A stretch of DNA of 64,000 nucleotides from Moraxella sp. ZY210820 (GTDB lineage: Bacteria > Pseudomonadota > Gammaproteobacteria > Pseudomonadales > Moraxellaceae). The notes beneath the pieces were generated by a model. It was not told where the DNA came from, did no database searches, and saw only the letters and a list, made by a program, of their open reading frames with translations. The stretch lies in contig NZ_CP089978.1 of assembly GCF_030674635.1 (NCBI RefSeq), forward strand, positions 186,001 through 250,000, written 5' to 3'. This document shows, in pieces, positions 1 through 8,436 of this stretch (positions are counted from its first letter, which is position 1; each line of letters opens with the position of its first letter). The position numbers were made by a program, and so were the translations under genes.

Positions 1-201
1 GCGGTAGGAGCGGGCATGGGAACATCTGGTCTGGTTGGTCAGGTTGGTACGCTGGAATCAATGGGTGTTAGCGTACGAACATGGATATTAATTGGGTTAT
101 TTCATTTTGTATTGCCTGCAATTTTAACCTTATTGTTTGCTAAATTTATGTACGCTAAAGGTTGGATTAAACAGGGTGATTTAAAATTACCTGAATTATG
201 A
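1..201 (+). CDS. C-terminal end of an integral membrane protein (partial)
   Basis: The open frame runs from the first base of the window to a TGA at 199-201, so the gene begins upstream. The visible 66 residues contain a glycine-rich stretch (AVGAGMGTSGLVGQ), one clear hydrophobic helix (WILIGLFHFVLPAILTLLFA) and a short charged tail. This looks like the last transmembrane helix of a secondary transporter, but I do not recognise the family from this fragment. A weak hairpin at 227-251 lies between it and glmS. Confidence 0.6.
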   Translation, partial: AVGAGMGTSGLVGQVGTLESMGVSVRTWILIGLFHFVLPAILTLLFAKFMYAKGWIKQGDLKLPEL

Positions 202-310
202 TGTTACATCATCAATATTTTATATTCCTTACTTAACGATTTGGAGTAAGGTATTCACGATAATATTTTTAATATTATCAAAACTTTAACTAGATACTAA
301 GGAACTTAAT

Positions 311-2149
311 ATGTGCGGTATCGTTGGTGGCATTCGCAAAAATGCCAATATTGTAGATTTTTTAACGGACGGCTTAAAACGTCTTGAATATCGTGGTTAC
401 GATTCATCAGGCATTGCTGTCCATACCCCTGAAAAAATAGCTCGTGTTCGCCGTGTGGGGCGTGTACAAAACATGGAAGATGCAGCCAAAGAAAAAGGTT
501 TGACAGGCTCTCTCGGTATAGGGCATACTCGTTGGGCAACGCACGGTGGTGTTACCGAGCCAAACGCTCACCCACACATTTCGGGCGGTCTCATTGCGGT
601 GGTGCATAATGGCATTATTGAAAATTTTGAAAGTGAAAAAGCTCGTTTGCAAAAACTTGGCTATGAATTTGAATCGCAAACCGACACCGAAGTCATCGCC
701 CACAGTGTCAAACACGAATACACAAATAATGGCGGAAATTTATTTGACGCGGTGCAAAAGGCAAGTCGCAATTTTCACGGAGCGTACGCCATTGCCGTGA
801 TTGCCCAAGACAATCCATCCGAGATGGTGGTTGCTCGTATGGGTTGCCCATTGCTTGTGGCGTTTGGCGATGATGAAACTTTTATTGCGTCTGATGTATC
901 CGCAGTGATTGCTTTTACTCGCAAAATTAGCTATTTAGAAGATGGAGATATTGCTTTATTAAATACAAATGGCATTGTCAAATTGATTGATAAAACAGGC
1001 AGTGAAGTTAATCGTATCGTTAAAACTTCTGAATTGTCATTGGCAAGTTTAGAACTTGGTGGCTATAACCACTTTATGCAAAAGGAAATTTACGAACAAC
1101 CAAAAGCGATAGCCGATACTGCCGAAGTCTTTTTAGATGGTGGTTTTGAAGCGATTAATTTTGGTGAAAATGCTGAAAATGTATTTAAAGAAATTGACAG
1201 TATTAAAATATTGGCGTGTGGAACTTCGTATTATTCGGCTTTAACTGCAAAATATTGGCTAGAAAGTATTGCCAAAATCCCAACAGATGTGGAAATTGCT
1301 AGCGAATATCGTTATCGTGATGTGATTGTCAATCCTAAACAACTCATTATTACAATTTCACAATCTGGCGAAACGCTAGATACGATGGAAGCGTTAAAAT
1401 ATGCACAAAGTTTAGGACATAAACATAGCTTATCCATTTGTAATGTGATGGAATCTGCTCTACCACGCAACAGTGAATTGGTACTTTATACCCGTGCAGG
1501 GGCGGAAATTGGCGTGGCAAGTACCAAAGCCTTTACCACACAACTGGTTGTTTTATTTGGACTCGCGGTTACTTTAGGTAAATTGCGTGGTTTTGTCAAT
1601 GAACAACAAATCGCTGATTATACTAGCCAATTACGCAACTTACCGAACGATGTACAACACGCTTTAAATCTTGAACCGCAAATTGCGTCTTGGGCGACTA
1701 AGTTTGCCAATAAACCAAGTGCATTATTTTTAGGGCGTGGTATTCATTATCCAATTGCGTTAGAAGGTGCGTTGAAATTAAAGGAAATTACCTATATTCA
1801 CGCTGAAAGTTATCCTGCAGGCGAATTAAAACATGGTCCACTCGCTTTGGTTGATGAAAATATGCCTGTGGTGGTCATTGCACCAAATGACAGTTTATTG
1901 GATAAAGTCAAAGCCAATATGCAAGAAGTGTCTGCTCGTGGTGGAGAATTATTTGTCTTTACTGATTTAGATACGCAATTTGAAGCAGATGATAATGTAC
2001 ATTTAATTCGTACACCACGTCATATTGGCGTATTATCGCCGATTGTGCATACCGTGCCTGTACAATTACTTTCATATCATGCTGCCTTAGCTAAAGGAAC
2101 TGATGTCGATAAACCAAGAAATTTGGCGAAGAGTGTTACGGTGGAGTAA
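311..2149 (+). CDS. glmS: Glutamine--fructose-6-phosphate aminotransferase (isomerizing)
   Basis: GlmS makes glucosamine-6-phosphate from fructose-6-phosphate and glutamine, the entry step to UDP-GlcNAc for peptidoglycan and LPS; it acts in the cytosol. The 612-residue length is normal. The N-terminal glutaminase domain starts MCGIVGG with nucleophile Cys2 exposed after Met removal. Two SIS domains follow (CGTSYYSA near 299, SQSGETLDT near 348), and the protein ends in the typical [12 protein letters not shown] tail. AAGGAA about 7 nt upstream supports the start. The first ~570 bp are clearly more GC-rich than the rest, suggesting a recombinant allele. No glmS ribozyme or obvious riboswitch is seen in the 109-nt leader. 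Confidence 0.97.
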   Translation: MCGIVGGIRKNANIVDFLTDGLKRLEYRGYDSSGIAVHTPEKIARVRRVGRVQNMEDAAKEKGLTGSLGIGHTRWATHGGVTEPNAHPHISGGLIAVVHNGIIENFESEKARLQKLGYEFESQTDTEVIAHSVKHEYTNNGGNLFDAVQKASRNFHGAYAIAVIAQDNPSEMVVARMGCPLLVAFGDDETFIASDVSAVIAFTRKISYLEDGDIALLNTNGIVKLIDKTGSEVNRIVKTSELSLASLELGGYNHFMQKEIYEQPKAIADTAEVFLDGGFEAINFGENAENVFKEIDSIKILACGTSYYSALTAKYWLESIAKIPTDVEIASEYRYRDVIVNPKQLIITISQSGETLDTMEALKYAQSLGHKHSLSICNVMESALPRNSELVLYTRAGAEIGVASTKAFTTQLVVLFGLAVTLGKLRGFVNEQQIADYTSQLRNLPNDVQHALNLEPQIASWATKFANKPSALFLGRGIHYPIALEGALKLKEITYIHAESYPAGELKHGPLALVDENMPVVVIAPNDSLLDKVKANMQEVSARGGELFVFTDLDTQFEADDNVHLIRTPRHIGVLSPIVHTVPVQLLSYHAALAKGTDVDKPRNLAKSVTVE

Positions 2150-2167
2150 TTTGTCATAGCTGTAAAT

Positions 2168-2202
2168 AAAAGGCAATATCTGATATTGTCTTTTATTTTT
2201 TA
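2168..2202 (+). terminator. Rho-independent terminator of glmS
   Basis: A hairpin with arms 2168-2180 and 2182-2194 (one G-U pair) is followed by a T-rich tract, 19 nt after the glmS stop. Confidence 0.75.
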
Positions 2203-2221
2203 GAAAAAGTTATTGATAGTA

Positions 2222-2254
2222 AAAAAGCCTAGATATTTTAATCTAGGCTTTTAA
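2222..2254 (-). terminator. Terminator of the tRNA-Gly gene
   Basis: A perfect AAAAGCCTAGAT / ATCTAGGCTTTT inverted repeat with six T residues on the minus strand lies just 3' of the minus-strand tRNA gene. Confidence 0.75.
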
Positions 2255-2259
2255 GAATT

Positions 2260-2335
<76 letters not shown>

Positions 2336-2412
2336 ATGAGCTATATAATAACATAATTTTTTTTATTGTCAAATAATTTTTTTATTCTATAGTTTAAGTG
2401 GTTATTTTTAAA

Positions 2413-3045
2413 TCAATTTTTAGCTTTTAGTTTTTCACGTACAAAACCAATTACTACAGGTAAGACACTAAATATAATAATACCCATCATTACATAAGTG
2501 AAATTTTGCTTAATAATTGGTTGATTGCCAAAAAAATAACCTAATAATGTAAAAGATGTAATCCATAAAAAACCACCAATCACATTGTACATTAAAAAGT
2601 ATTTATAATTCATACTGCCTGCACCTGCCACAAATGGAGCAAACGTACGAGCAAATGGCAAGAAACGTGCTAAAATAATGGTTTTACCGCCGTGTTTTTC
2701 AAAAAACTTCTGTGTGCTAATGAGATGTTGGCGATTAATCCATTTATAATCACGTTCAAAAACTTTTGGACCAATATATTTACCAATATGATAATTAAGC
2801 GTATCACCCAAAACTGCAGCGATAAACATAATAATAATGAGTAAGACAGGGTCTAATGCACCTGTAAAAGCGGCTAATGCACCTGTAGCAAATAATAAAC
2901 TATCTCCTGGTAAAAATGGCATGACCACTAATCCAGTTTCTACAAAAATAATCACAAATAAAATCGCATATAACCAAGAACCATAATCATTTAAAAAAAC
3001 GGCTAAATATTGGTCGATATGCAAAATAAAATTAATAAGTTCCAT
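2413..3045 (-). CDS. DedA family membrane protein (VTT/SNARE-associated domain)
   Basis: This 210-residue polytopic inner-membrane protein has the DedA hallmarks: an N-terminal VETGLVVMPFLPGDSLLFATG re-entrant segment, the GDTLNYHIGKYIG segment, and the ARFLPFARTFAPFVAGAG motif with the essential arginines. DedA proteins support envelope integrity and pH homeostasis; some members flip undecaprenyl phosphate or phosphatidylethanolamine. Which lipid this one handles cannot be read from sequence. It is a single gene divergent from selO, sharing an 86-bp promoter region. Confidence 0.9.
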   Translation of the reverse strand: MELINFILHIDQYLAVFLNDYGSWLYAILFVIIFVETGLVVMPFLPGDSLLFATGALAAFTGALDPVLLIIIMFIAAVLGDTLNYHIGKYIGPKVFERDYKWINRQHLISTQKFFEKHGGKTIILARFLPFARTFAPFVAGAGSMNYKYFLMYNVIGGFLWITSFTLLGYFFGNQPIIKQNFTYVMMGIIIFSVLPVVIGFVREKLKAKN

Positions 3046-3131
3046 GATATGATTCGATACAAAAAATTTGGATTATAGTAGCAGAAAACGTACTATAATT
3101 AAGTAATTTTTTATAAACAACACTTTTCATT

Positions 3132-4580
3132 ATGCAAATTATTTCACGTTATGCGACTTTAAATCATCAGCTTTATCATTGCCAAACACCTATTCCACTT
3201 GATGGCGAACCGATTGCAGGACATTTTAATATCAAATTAGCTGAACAATTACAATGGACAACGCAAGAACAATCCGCTTGGTTAGATTATTGTAGCGGAC
3301 ATCAAACATTTGCTGAATTTCCAAGTTTGGCAATGGTTTATGCAGGACATCAGTTTGGACAATGGGCAGGGCAACTTGGTGATGGACGTGGCTTATTGTT
3401 AGCTCAACTGTATGATAAACAAGGAAATATCATAGATTTACACCTCAAAGGTGCAGGTAAAACACCTTATTCTCGTATGGGTGATGGACGAGCGGTATTA
3501 CGTTCAACCATTAGAGAATATTTGGCAGGGCATGTACTGACGGAATTAGGTGTTGCATCAAGCCAAGCGATTGGATTTTGTACATCTCATCAACGTATTC
3601 AGCGTGATGGTTTAGAACGTGGTGCTATGTTATTACGCACAGCAGATAGTCATATTCGTTTCGGTCATTTTGAATGGATTCGCCAATATCAGCCTGATTT
3701 ATTGGCAGAATTTACCAAAAAATGTATAGAATGGCATTATCCACATTGTACAGAAGAAGAGATACCCATTTTGGCTTTTGTACGAGAAGTAATTCGTAAT
3801 ACAGCTTCTTTAATTGCTCATTGGCAACTCGTTGGCTTTGCACACGGTGTCATGAACACTGACAATATGAATATTACTGGTTCAACCTTAGATTTTGGAC
3901 CTTTTGAATTTATGGAACGTTTTCGTCCAGCCCGTATTCATCATCATTCTGACCATCAAGGGCGATATGTTTATCAAAATCAACCTGCAATTGCACATTG
4001 GAATTTATGGGCATGGCTCAATACGTTGATTCCACTTGCCCCACAAGGCATCAGCAAAAAACAATTTCAACAGCAATTACTCGATTGTTTAGAAAATTTT
4101 GAAGATTATTTTTTAGATACCTATCAACAAGGCTTAGCACAAAAAATGGGCTTGCCTGATTTTCATGTTGATAGCTGGGATTGTGGTTTAGCATTTTTGA
4201 ATATTTTAAAACAGGAACAACTCGATTATAGTCAAAGTTTTATTTTGCTACAGCAACAACGTTTTGATGATTTACGCCAACAATGTTTAGATACCCGTGC
4301 TTTTGATAATTTTAAGCAACAGTATGATAATATTAGAGAAAATCAAGATATAAATAGTTTAAATCAAACCATGCAACAGGTGAATCCGTATTATATTTTG
4401 CGTAAACATCAACTGCAAACAGCAATTGAACAGGCGGAACAACTGGATTTTAGTGAAGTCGAACGTTTATTTGAATTGGTAAAAAATCCTTATCAAATTA
4501 AACCAGATTTAGAAAAACCAAGTGATATTGCTCCACAACCGAAATCCATGCCTGAAGTGGTGTTGAGTTGTTCGTCTTAA
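3132..4580 (+). CDS. selO: Protein adenylyltransferase SelO (YdiU)
   Basis: SelO is a pseudokinase-fold enzyme that transfers AMP from ATP to Ser/Thr/Tyr of target proteins; bacterial SelO has been linked to redox-stress responses. The 482-residue length matches bacterial YdiU. Visible motifs are KGAGKTPYSRMGDGRAVLR (residues 106-124, nucleotide pocket) and HGVMNTDNMNI with Asp244 and Asn245, followed by LDFG with Asp254 (metal binding). The C-terminus ends SCSS, so the redox-active Cys sits where eukaryotic SelO has selenocysteine. Monocistronic as far as visible. Confidence 0.95.
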   Translation: MQIISRYATLNHQLYHCQTPIPLDGEPIAGHFNIKLAEQLQWTTQEQSAWLDYCSGHQTFAEFPSLAMVYAGHQFGQWAGQLGDGRGLLLAQLYDKQGNIIDLHLKGAGKTPYSRMGDGRAVLRSTIREYLAGHVLTELGVASSQAIGFCTSHQRIQRDGLERGAMLLRTADSHIRFGHFEWIRQYQPDLLAEFTKKCIEWHYPHCTEEEIPILAFVREVIRNTASLIAHWQLVGFAHGVMNTDNMNITGSTLDFGPFEFMERFRPARIHHHSDHQGRYVYQNQPAIAHWNLWAWLNTLIPLAPQGISKKQFQQQLLDCLENFEDYFLDTYQQGLAQKMGLPDFHVDSWDCGLAFLNILKQEQLDYSQSFILLQQQRFDDLRQQCLDTRAFDNFKQQYDNIRENQDINSLNQTMQQVNPYYILRKHQLQTAIEQAEQLDFSEVERLFELVKNPYQIKPDLEKPSDIAPQPKSMPEVVLSCSS

Positions 4581-4599
4581 TTTTTTTATATATTTGTAT

Positions 4600-4632
4600 T
4601 GATTATCATATCTAAAAATTATATGATAATCA
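4600..4632. repeat. 12-bp perfect inverted repeat downstream of selO
   Basis: TGATTATCATAT at 4600-4611 and ATATGATAATCA at 4621-4632 are perfect reverse complements separated by 9 nt. There is no T tract, so it may be a weak transcript-end hairpin or a protein-binding palindrome for the gene starting at 4661. AT-rich ATGATAAT half-sites superficially resemble Fur sites but do not form the 19-bp Fur pattern. Confidence 0.5.
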
Positions 4633-4660
4633 GTATGATATGATTTGATGGGTTATTTTC

Positions 4661-5122
4661 ATGAAAAAGTTAGTTATTTTATTTGCATTAATAATAGCAG
4701 GTTTTGTGATTTATCCTGTGATTAATTCTTATTATTTACAAAGCCAAATTCGTGAATTTTTAAAAGAAATGGATATAAGTACGTTTAATCAGCAAAATGA
4801 TGATAGAGATGCTAAAGTAATTATGTCTGCTGAAAATCGTTATCCACAATTCATATATCAAGTTAATTATATTAGACATGATAATTTTCAAATTCCTTCT
4901 TATATTTTTGATGATTTGAAAGCAAGTATGGATGTAAAAAGTTGTGATATATTATCTAAAAAATGGCTATATACGAATAAAGAACGTCAAGCTTTTGTGA
5001 AAGTATTACGTGAAGACCAAGTGAATATGGTATTCATTGTTTTAGATAAAAATCAACGAGAGCTATTAAGGCATGAGAGAAAATTTATCGACTGTCCAAA
5101 TATACAGGCATTAGAAAAATAA
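4661..5122 (+). CDS. Hypothetical membrane-anchored or exported protein
   Basis: Not recognised. The 153-residue product starts MKKLVILFALIIAGFVIYPVINSYY, a single hydrophobic helix after two lysines, without an obvious signal-peptidase site, so it is probably an N-terminally anchored periplasmic protein. The remainder is mixed and charged, with two cysteines (in KSCDIL and FIDCPN) that could form a disulphide. It sits between selO and the REP-flanked transposase. No function is proposed. Confidence 0.7.
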   Translation: MKKLVILFALIIAGFVIYPVINSYYLQSQIREFLKEMDISTFNQQNDDRDAKVIMSAENRYPQFIYQVNYIRHDNFQIPSYIFDDLKASMDVKSCDILSKKWLYTNKERQAFVKVLREDQVNMVFIVLDKNQRELLRHERKFIDCPNIQALEK

Positions 5123-5130
5123 ATAACAGC

Positions 5131-5154
5131 GTAGGGTGCGTACCACGCACCATT
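5131..5154 (+). repeat. REP-like palindrome, left copy flanking the RAYT gene
   Basis: This 24-nt sequence begins GTAGGGTGCG and contains the short stem GGTGCGT/ACGCACC. It is the exact reverse complement of 5753-5776 on the other side of the transposase gene. A third, slightly diverged copy lies at 58481-58504. Confidence 0.8.
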
Positions 5155-5182
5155 CACATAAACATCAAAATCAGATTATATC

Positions 5183-5725
5183 ATGTCAAACTATTTACGC
5201 TATTATTCAGGAAAAATGTATTTTTTCACATTAGTTGCTTTTGAACGCAGAGCGATATTTTGTCAACCTGATTTTTTAAATGCTTTTCGTGACGCAATTA
5301 AGGAAGTGAGAACAATTTGTCCATTTCAAGTTATCGCTTGGGTACAATTACCAGACCATTTACATTGCATTATAGAATTTGACAACCCTGATGTTAATTT
5401 CGGTCGTTTTTGGGGAGCAATCAAACGAAAAACTACAAAATTATGTCCACAATACCAAATGGATATACACGATTTAAGTTTATCCAAAGTATTAAGAAAT
5501 GAAAAAGGTATTTTTCAAAGAAGATTTTATGAACATCTAATTCGTGATAATAATGATTTAATACAACATCTAAATTATATCCATTATAATCCAATTAAAC
5601 ATGGTTTAGTACAACAAGTTAAAGAATGGCAATATTCTACTTTTCATCGCTACGTTAAAAATGGTTTTTATGATGAAAATTGGGGAAATAATATTGATAT
5701 ATCTGATTTAAATGAATTAGATTAA
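5183..5725 (+). CDS. REP-associated tyrosine transposase (RAYT, Y1/HUH family)
   Basis: The 180-residue protein is a single-domain Y1 HUH nuclease related to IS200/IS605 transposases. The HUH motif is PDHLHCI (about residues 69-75) and the catalytic tyrosine lies in the C-terminal YIHYNPIKHGLV segment typical of RAYTs. RAYTs nick single-stranded REP hairpins and are domesticated, single-copy genes that spread REPs rather than themselves. The flanking 24-nt inverted REP pair, with no other gene between them, fits that role. The gene appears intact. Confidence 0.9.
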   Translation: MSNYLRYYSGKMYFFTLVAFERRAIFCQPDFLNAFRDAIKEVRTICPFQVIAWVQLPDHLHCIIEFDNPDVNFGRFWGAIKRKTTKLCPQYQMDIHDLSLSKVLRNEKGIFQRRFYEHLIRDNNDLIQHLNYIHYNPIKHGLVQQVKEWQYSTFHRYVKNGFYDENWGNNIDISDLNELD

Positions 5726-5752
5726 AAGTAATATTGTCAATATAATATATTA

Positions 5753-5776
5753 AATGGTGCGTGGTACGCACCCTAC
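5753..5776 (-). repeat. REP-like palindrome, right copy flanking the RAYT gene
   Basis: Exact 24/24 reverse complement of 5131-5154, giving an inverted REP pair around the transposase gene. Confidence 0.8.
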
Positions 5777-5839
5777 TTTTTACTTTACTTTTTATTTATT
5801 TATCAACTATTTATATCATAAAAATACCAAATCCATTTT

Positions 5840-5874
5840 AATATCAGATGACAACTATTTTGCCATCTGATATT
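5840..5874 (-). terminator. Hairpin downstream of hslO
   Basis: AATATCAGATG (5840-5850) pairs with CATCTGATATT (5864-5874). It begins 6 nt past the hslO stop on the minus strand. The flanking tract is not strongly T-rich, so termination is probable rather than certain. Confidence 0.55.
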
Positions 5875-5879
5875 TTGAT

Positions 5880-6755
5880 TTAATGAATGCTTAATTTCTC
5901 ACCAAATAATGCTAATGCCTCACTTGCTCCAAATTGATAACGGGCTTGACAAAATTGACAATCCATCACAATTGGGTCTTGGTGCATTAAGGTATCTTTC
6001 ACCGCATCAACACCAATTTGTAATAAAGCATTTTCACAACGTTCATGCGAACAGGTACAACCAAATTTTAATTCTTCTAACTCAGGCAAACGAATTTGCT
6101 CTTCATGATACAAACGATATAAAATTTCATTGGCTTCTAAATTCAACAATTCATCAGCTTTTAAGGTCTGAGCCAACATTTTTAAGCGTGGGAATAAATC
6201 TTCATCAATAAATTCTTTTTCATGCTCTTGGCGTGGCAACAGTTGCAATAATAAACCACCTGCTTGTTGTTCATCACTCGCTAAAATAATTTCGGTTGGA
6301 ATTTGTACTGATAAATCAAAATATTGCTTTAAACATTCTGCCAATGTTGCCTGATCTAACGGCACAATACCTTGATACCGTTCGCCAAATTCAGGTTCAA
6401 TATTAATAAATAACACTGGCTGTTGTAAACTATTTAGCACGACTTGATGATTCAGTTGCTGATAATCATTTTGTGGTTCATAATCCGCCAAAGCACGCAC
6501 TTCACCCAAATGGTTACATTCTGCCATTGCCCATTTAAATGCACCACTGGCTTGAATTTGTAGGCTAATTCGTCCTTGAATTTTAAGTGTACTGGCTAAT
6601 AATGCAGTTGCAACCAACATTTCACCCAATAAAATTTTAACCGCAGGGGCATAATCTCGTTGCGATAAAATGGTGTTGAGACTATCTTGCAAATGCACTA
6701 CCTCTCCACGCACAGGAGCATCTGCAATAAAAAATCGTTGGCGATAATCGTTCAT
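5880..6755 (-). CDS. hslO: Redox-regulated chaperone Hsp33
   Basis: Hsp33 is a cytosolic holdase activated by disulphide formation under oxidative plus heat stress. The 291-residue length is normal. The C-terminal zinc switch is intact: CTC about residues 233-235, and CQFC about residues 268-271, giving the CxC...CxxC arrangement; an extra Cys lies in HERCEN. The N-terminal substrate-binding core includes the conserved LLGEMLVATALLASTLK segment. It stands alone, divergent from the vapD module, with about 140 bp between them. Confidence 0.95.
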   Translation of the reverse strand: MNDYRQRFFIADAPVRGEVVHLQDSLNTILSQRDYAPAVKILLGEMLVATALLASTLKIQGRISLQIQASGAFKWAMAECNHLGEVRALADYEPQNDYQQLNHQVVLNSLQQPVLFINIEPEFGERYQGIVPLDQATLAECLKQYFDLSVQIPTEIILASDEQQAGGLLLQLLPRQEHEKEFIDEDLFPRLKMLAQTLKADELLNLEANEILYRLYHEEQIRLPELEELKFGCTCSHERCENALLQIGVDAVKDTLMHQDPIVMDCQFCQARYQFGASEALALFGEKLSIH

Positions 6756-6900
6756 TTTCTTTCTCTAAACTGTAAAACTTTTATCTATATGGAGTTGATT
6801 TGCAAAATTAAAAGGGAGTGTTTTTAATATTCAGATATTTTCTTGACTTTCTTGAGTATCTATAATATAAAAATAAGATATATTTAAAAAGGTATGAGTG

Positions 6901-7107
6901 ATGAGTGCATTAATGATACAACAAGAAATGATAGTTCCTGTTGGTTCGATTAGAACGTTTGGTTTATATGGTCATCCTTATTTAGTATCTGATAAATCAG
7001 AGCAAGGAGATGATGGTAAAATTTGGGTGGAAATTCATAAATTAGAAACAGGGGAAAAAGATTATTATCCGCTCAATGAAATTCTTTTAGACCCAGAGGC
7101 AGAATAA
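6901..7107 (+). CDS. Small DUF5397-like protein, putative VapX-type antitoxin partner of VapD
   Basis: The 68-residue product (MSALMIQQEMIVPVG...) has the IRTFGLYGHPYLV ... VEIHKLETGEKDYYPLNEILLDPEAE pattern that I associate with DUF5397 proteins commonly encoded directly before VapD-type genes. ATG 6901 is chosen over GTG 6898 because AAAAAGGT lies about 8 nt upstream. The stop is 2 nt before the vapD start, so translation is probably coupled. An antitoxin role is inferred from position by analogy with Haemophilus vapXD; the DNA- or RNA-binding mode is unknown. Confidence 0.6.
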   Translation: MSALMIQQEMIVPVGSIRTFGLYGHPYLVSDKSEQGDDGKIWVEIHKLETGEKDYYPLNEILLDPEAE

Positions 7108-7109
7108 AT

Positions 7110-7394
7110 ATGTATGCGATTGGTTTTGATTTATCAGTCAAAGAAACTGCTAAAAATCACCCCAAAGGTGTTACGCAGGCGTATGCTGATATTGAAGCAA
7201 CATTAAAGAAATTCGGCTTTAATCGTGTGCAGGGAAGTTTGTATATTACTGAAAATGAAGATATGGCATTGATTACCAAAGCAATGGTATCTCTTAAAAA
7301 ATTGTCGTGGTTTAGTCTATCAATTAGAGATATTCGTGCTTTTAAAGTTGAACAATGGTCTGATTTTAATTCTTTTTTCAAAGAAGATTTTTAG
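7110..7394 (+). CDS. vapD: VapD-like endoribonuclease (Cas2-fold toxin)
   Basis: The 94-residue product opens MYAIGFDLSV, with the conserved Asp7 at the end of the first strand, then AYADIEATLKKFGFNRVQGSLYI and the C-terminal WFSLSIRDIRAFKVEQWSDF motif. This is the ferredoxin-like VapD family, related to Cas2; Helicobacter and Haemophilus members cleave RNA and act as toxins or in persistence. No CRISPR array or other cas gene is present, so this is not a CRISPR Cas2. It is encoded between the small putative partner and a membrane protein that starts 4 nt downstream. Confidence 0.85.
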   Translation: MYAIGFDLSVKETAKNHPKGVTQAYADIEATLKKFGFNRVQGSLYITENEDMALITKAMVSLKKLSWFSLSIRDIRAFKVEQWSDFNSFFKEDF

Positions 7395-7398
7395 ATAA

Positions 7399-8391
7399 AT
7401 GAATAATTTAAAAGAAAAAACGTATCCCCCAAAAAACAGCAGTCATTTAACATTAGTGATAATTGCGATATTTGTGGTGTATGAAATTTATCATTTTATG
7501 GTGCATGGTAAATTAAATAATATAGCTATGCCACTTTTGGCAATTACATTTTTTATCATGTATTATCGTCAAAGTTTATCCTATATTGTTACGGAAACGG
7601 GGATTTATTCCAAATTTTTATGTTTTGCACCACAACTTAAAATTGCTTATGATGATATTAAAGAGATTGCATTAGTCAATGAAACACGCCATGCAAAATT
7701 GATAAATATTCAACATTTATGGATTACATCAAAACAGTTTACATCATTACGCATTGAGTTAAATTATTTAAAAGATTCTGAGCAATTTATCGAAGATATC
7801 CGACAATATATTGATGTTGAAGAAAAAATATTTGATAGTTATGGCAGTAAACCAGTTGGTTATATGCCTGTTTATATTTTGATGGTCAGTTTATTTTTGA
7901 TACCGATTACATTATGTTTTGACCATTTTATGATTCAAGCGTGGCATACATCAAGTGAATATATGTTCACTTGGTTTTTGATAGGTATCATATTAACAAC
8001 CATCGTGTGTTATTTTGTGTGTAAACAAGATGAAAAAAATAAAGCGGTTGTAATCAGTAGTATTACGGTTGGGATATTTGCAGGAACGATGGTTACCTAT
8101 TTTGCATTATCCATACAGCGTTATATTAATGAACAGCGAAATATCGCTCCACAATCTGTGGTGATGGAATTGGTTGAGCAAAAAGAACGCTATCAAAAAT
8201 GGAAAATTGTCAGTGAAAATGCCAAACAATTTCGCTTTCAAGATGGTTATTTTCTCGTCCATCAAGATTGGAAACAGGGCTACAATCCAAATTTAGAGCA
8301 GGGCAAAAATTATCAGGTTGAAATTTATCAATCTGAATGGAACGATATTTATTTCAAGCCGAATACCTTTTTTGATGCGAAAGCACATTAA
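7399..8391 (+). CDS. Hypothetical multi-pass membrane protein downstream of vapD
   Basis: Not recognised. The 330-residue protein has two N-terminal helices (about 17-60), a hydrophilic middle (about 65-145) that resembles a small PH-like or DUF-type strand-rich domain (SYIVTETGIYSKFL...IAYDDIKEIALV), three further helices (about 152-172, 187-208, 218-238) and a soluble C-terminal part of about 90 residues. It starts 4 nt after the vapD stop, suggesting co-transcription with the toxin-like pair. Whether it belongs functionally to the module is unknown. Confidence 0.7.
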   Translation: MNNLKEKTYPPKNSSHLTLVIIAIFVVYEIYHFMVHGKLNNIAMPLLAITFFIMYYRQSLSYIVTETGIYSKFLCFAPQLKIAYDDIKEIALVNETRHAKLINIQHLWITSKQFTSLRIELNYLKDSEQFIEDIRQYIDVEEKIFDSYGSKPVGYMPVYILMVSLFLIPITLCFDHFMIQAWHTSSEYMFTWFLIGIILTTIVCYFVCKQDEKNKAVVISSITVGIFAGTMVTYFALSIQRYINEQRNIAPQSVVMELVEQKERYQKWKIVSENAKQFRFQDGYFLVHQDWKQGYNPNLEQGKNYQVEIYQSEWNDIYFKPNTFFDAKAH

Positions 8392-8436
8392 GAATTGTAT
8401 AATATTGACTAGCCAAGTTATTTTTAGCGAATATTT

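Noticed and set aside
202..310. glmS ribozyme or riboswitch in the glmS leader
   Set aside because: The leader is 109 nt with only one weak hairpin (227-251); the ribozyme is a Gram-positive feature and its conserved core is not seen.
7110..7394. Cas2-like protein as a sign of a CRISPR-Cas locus
   Set aside because: The sequence fits VapD, no repeat array or other cas gene is present, and the small upstream partner fits a toxin-antitoxin layout.
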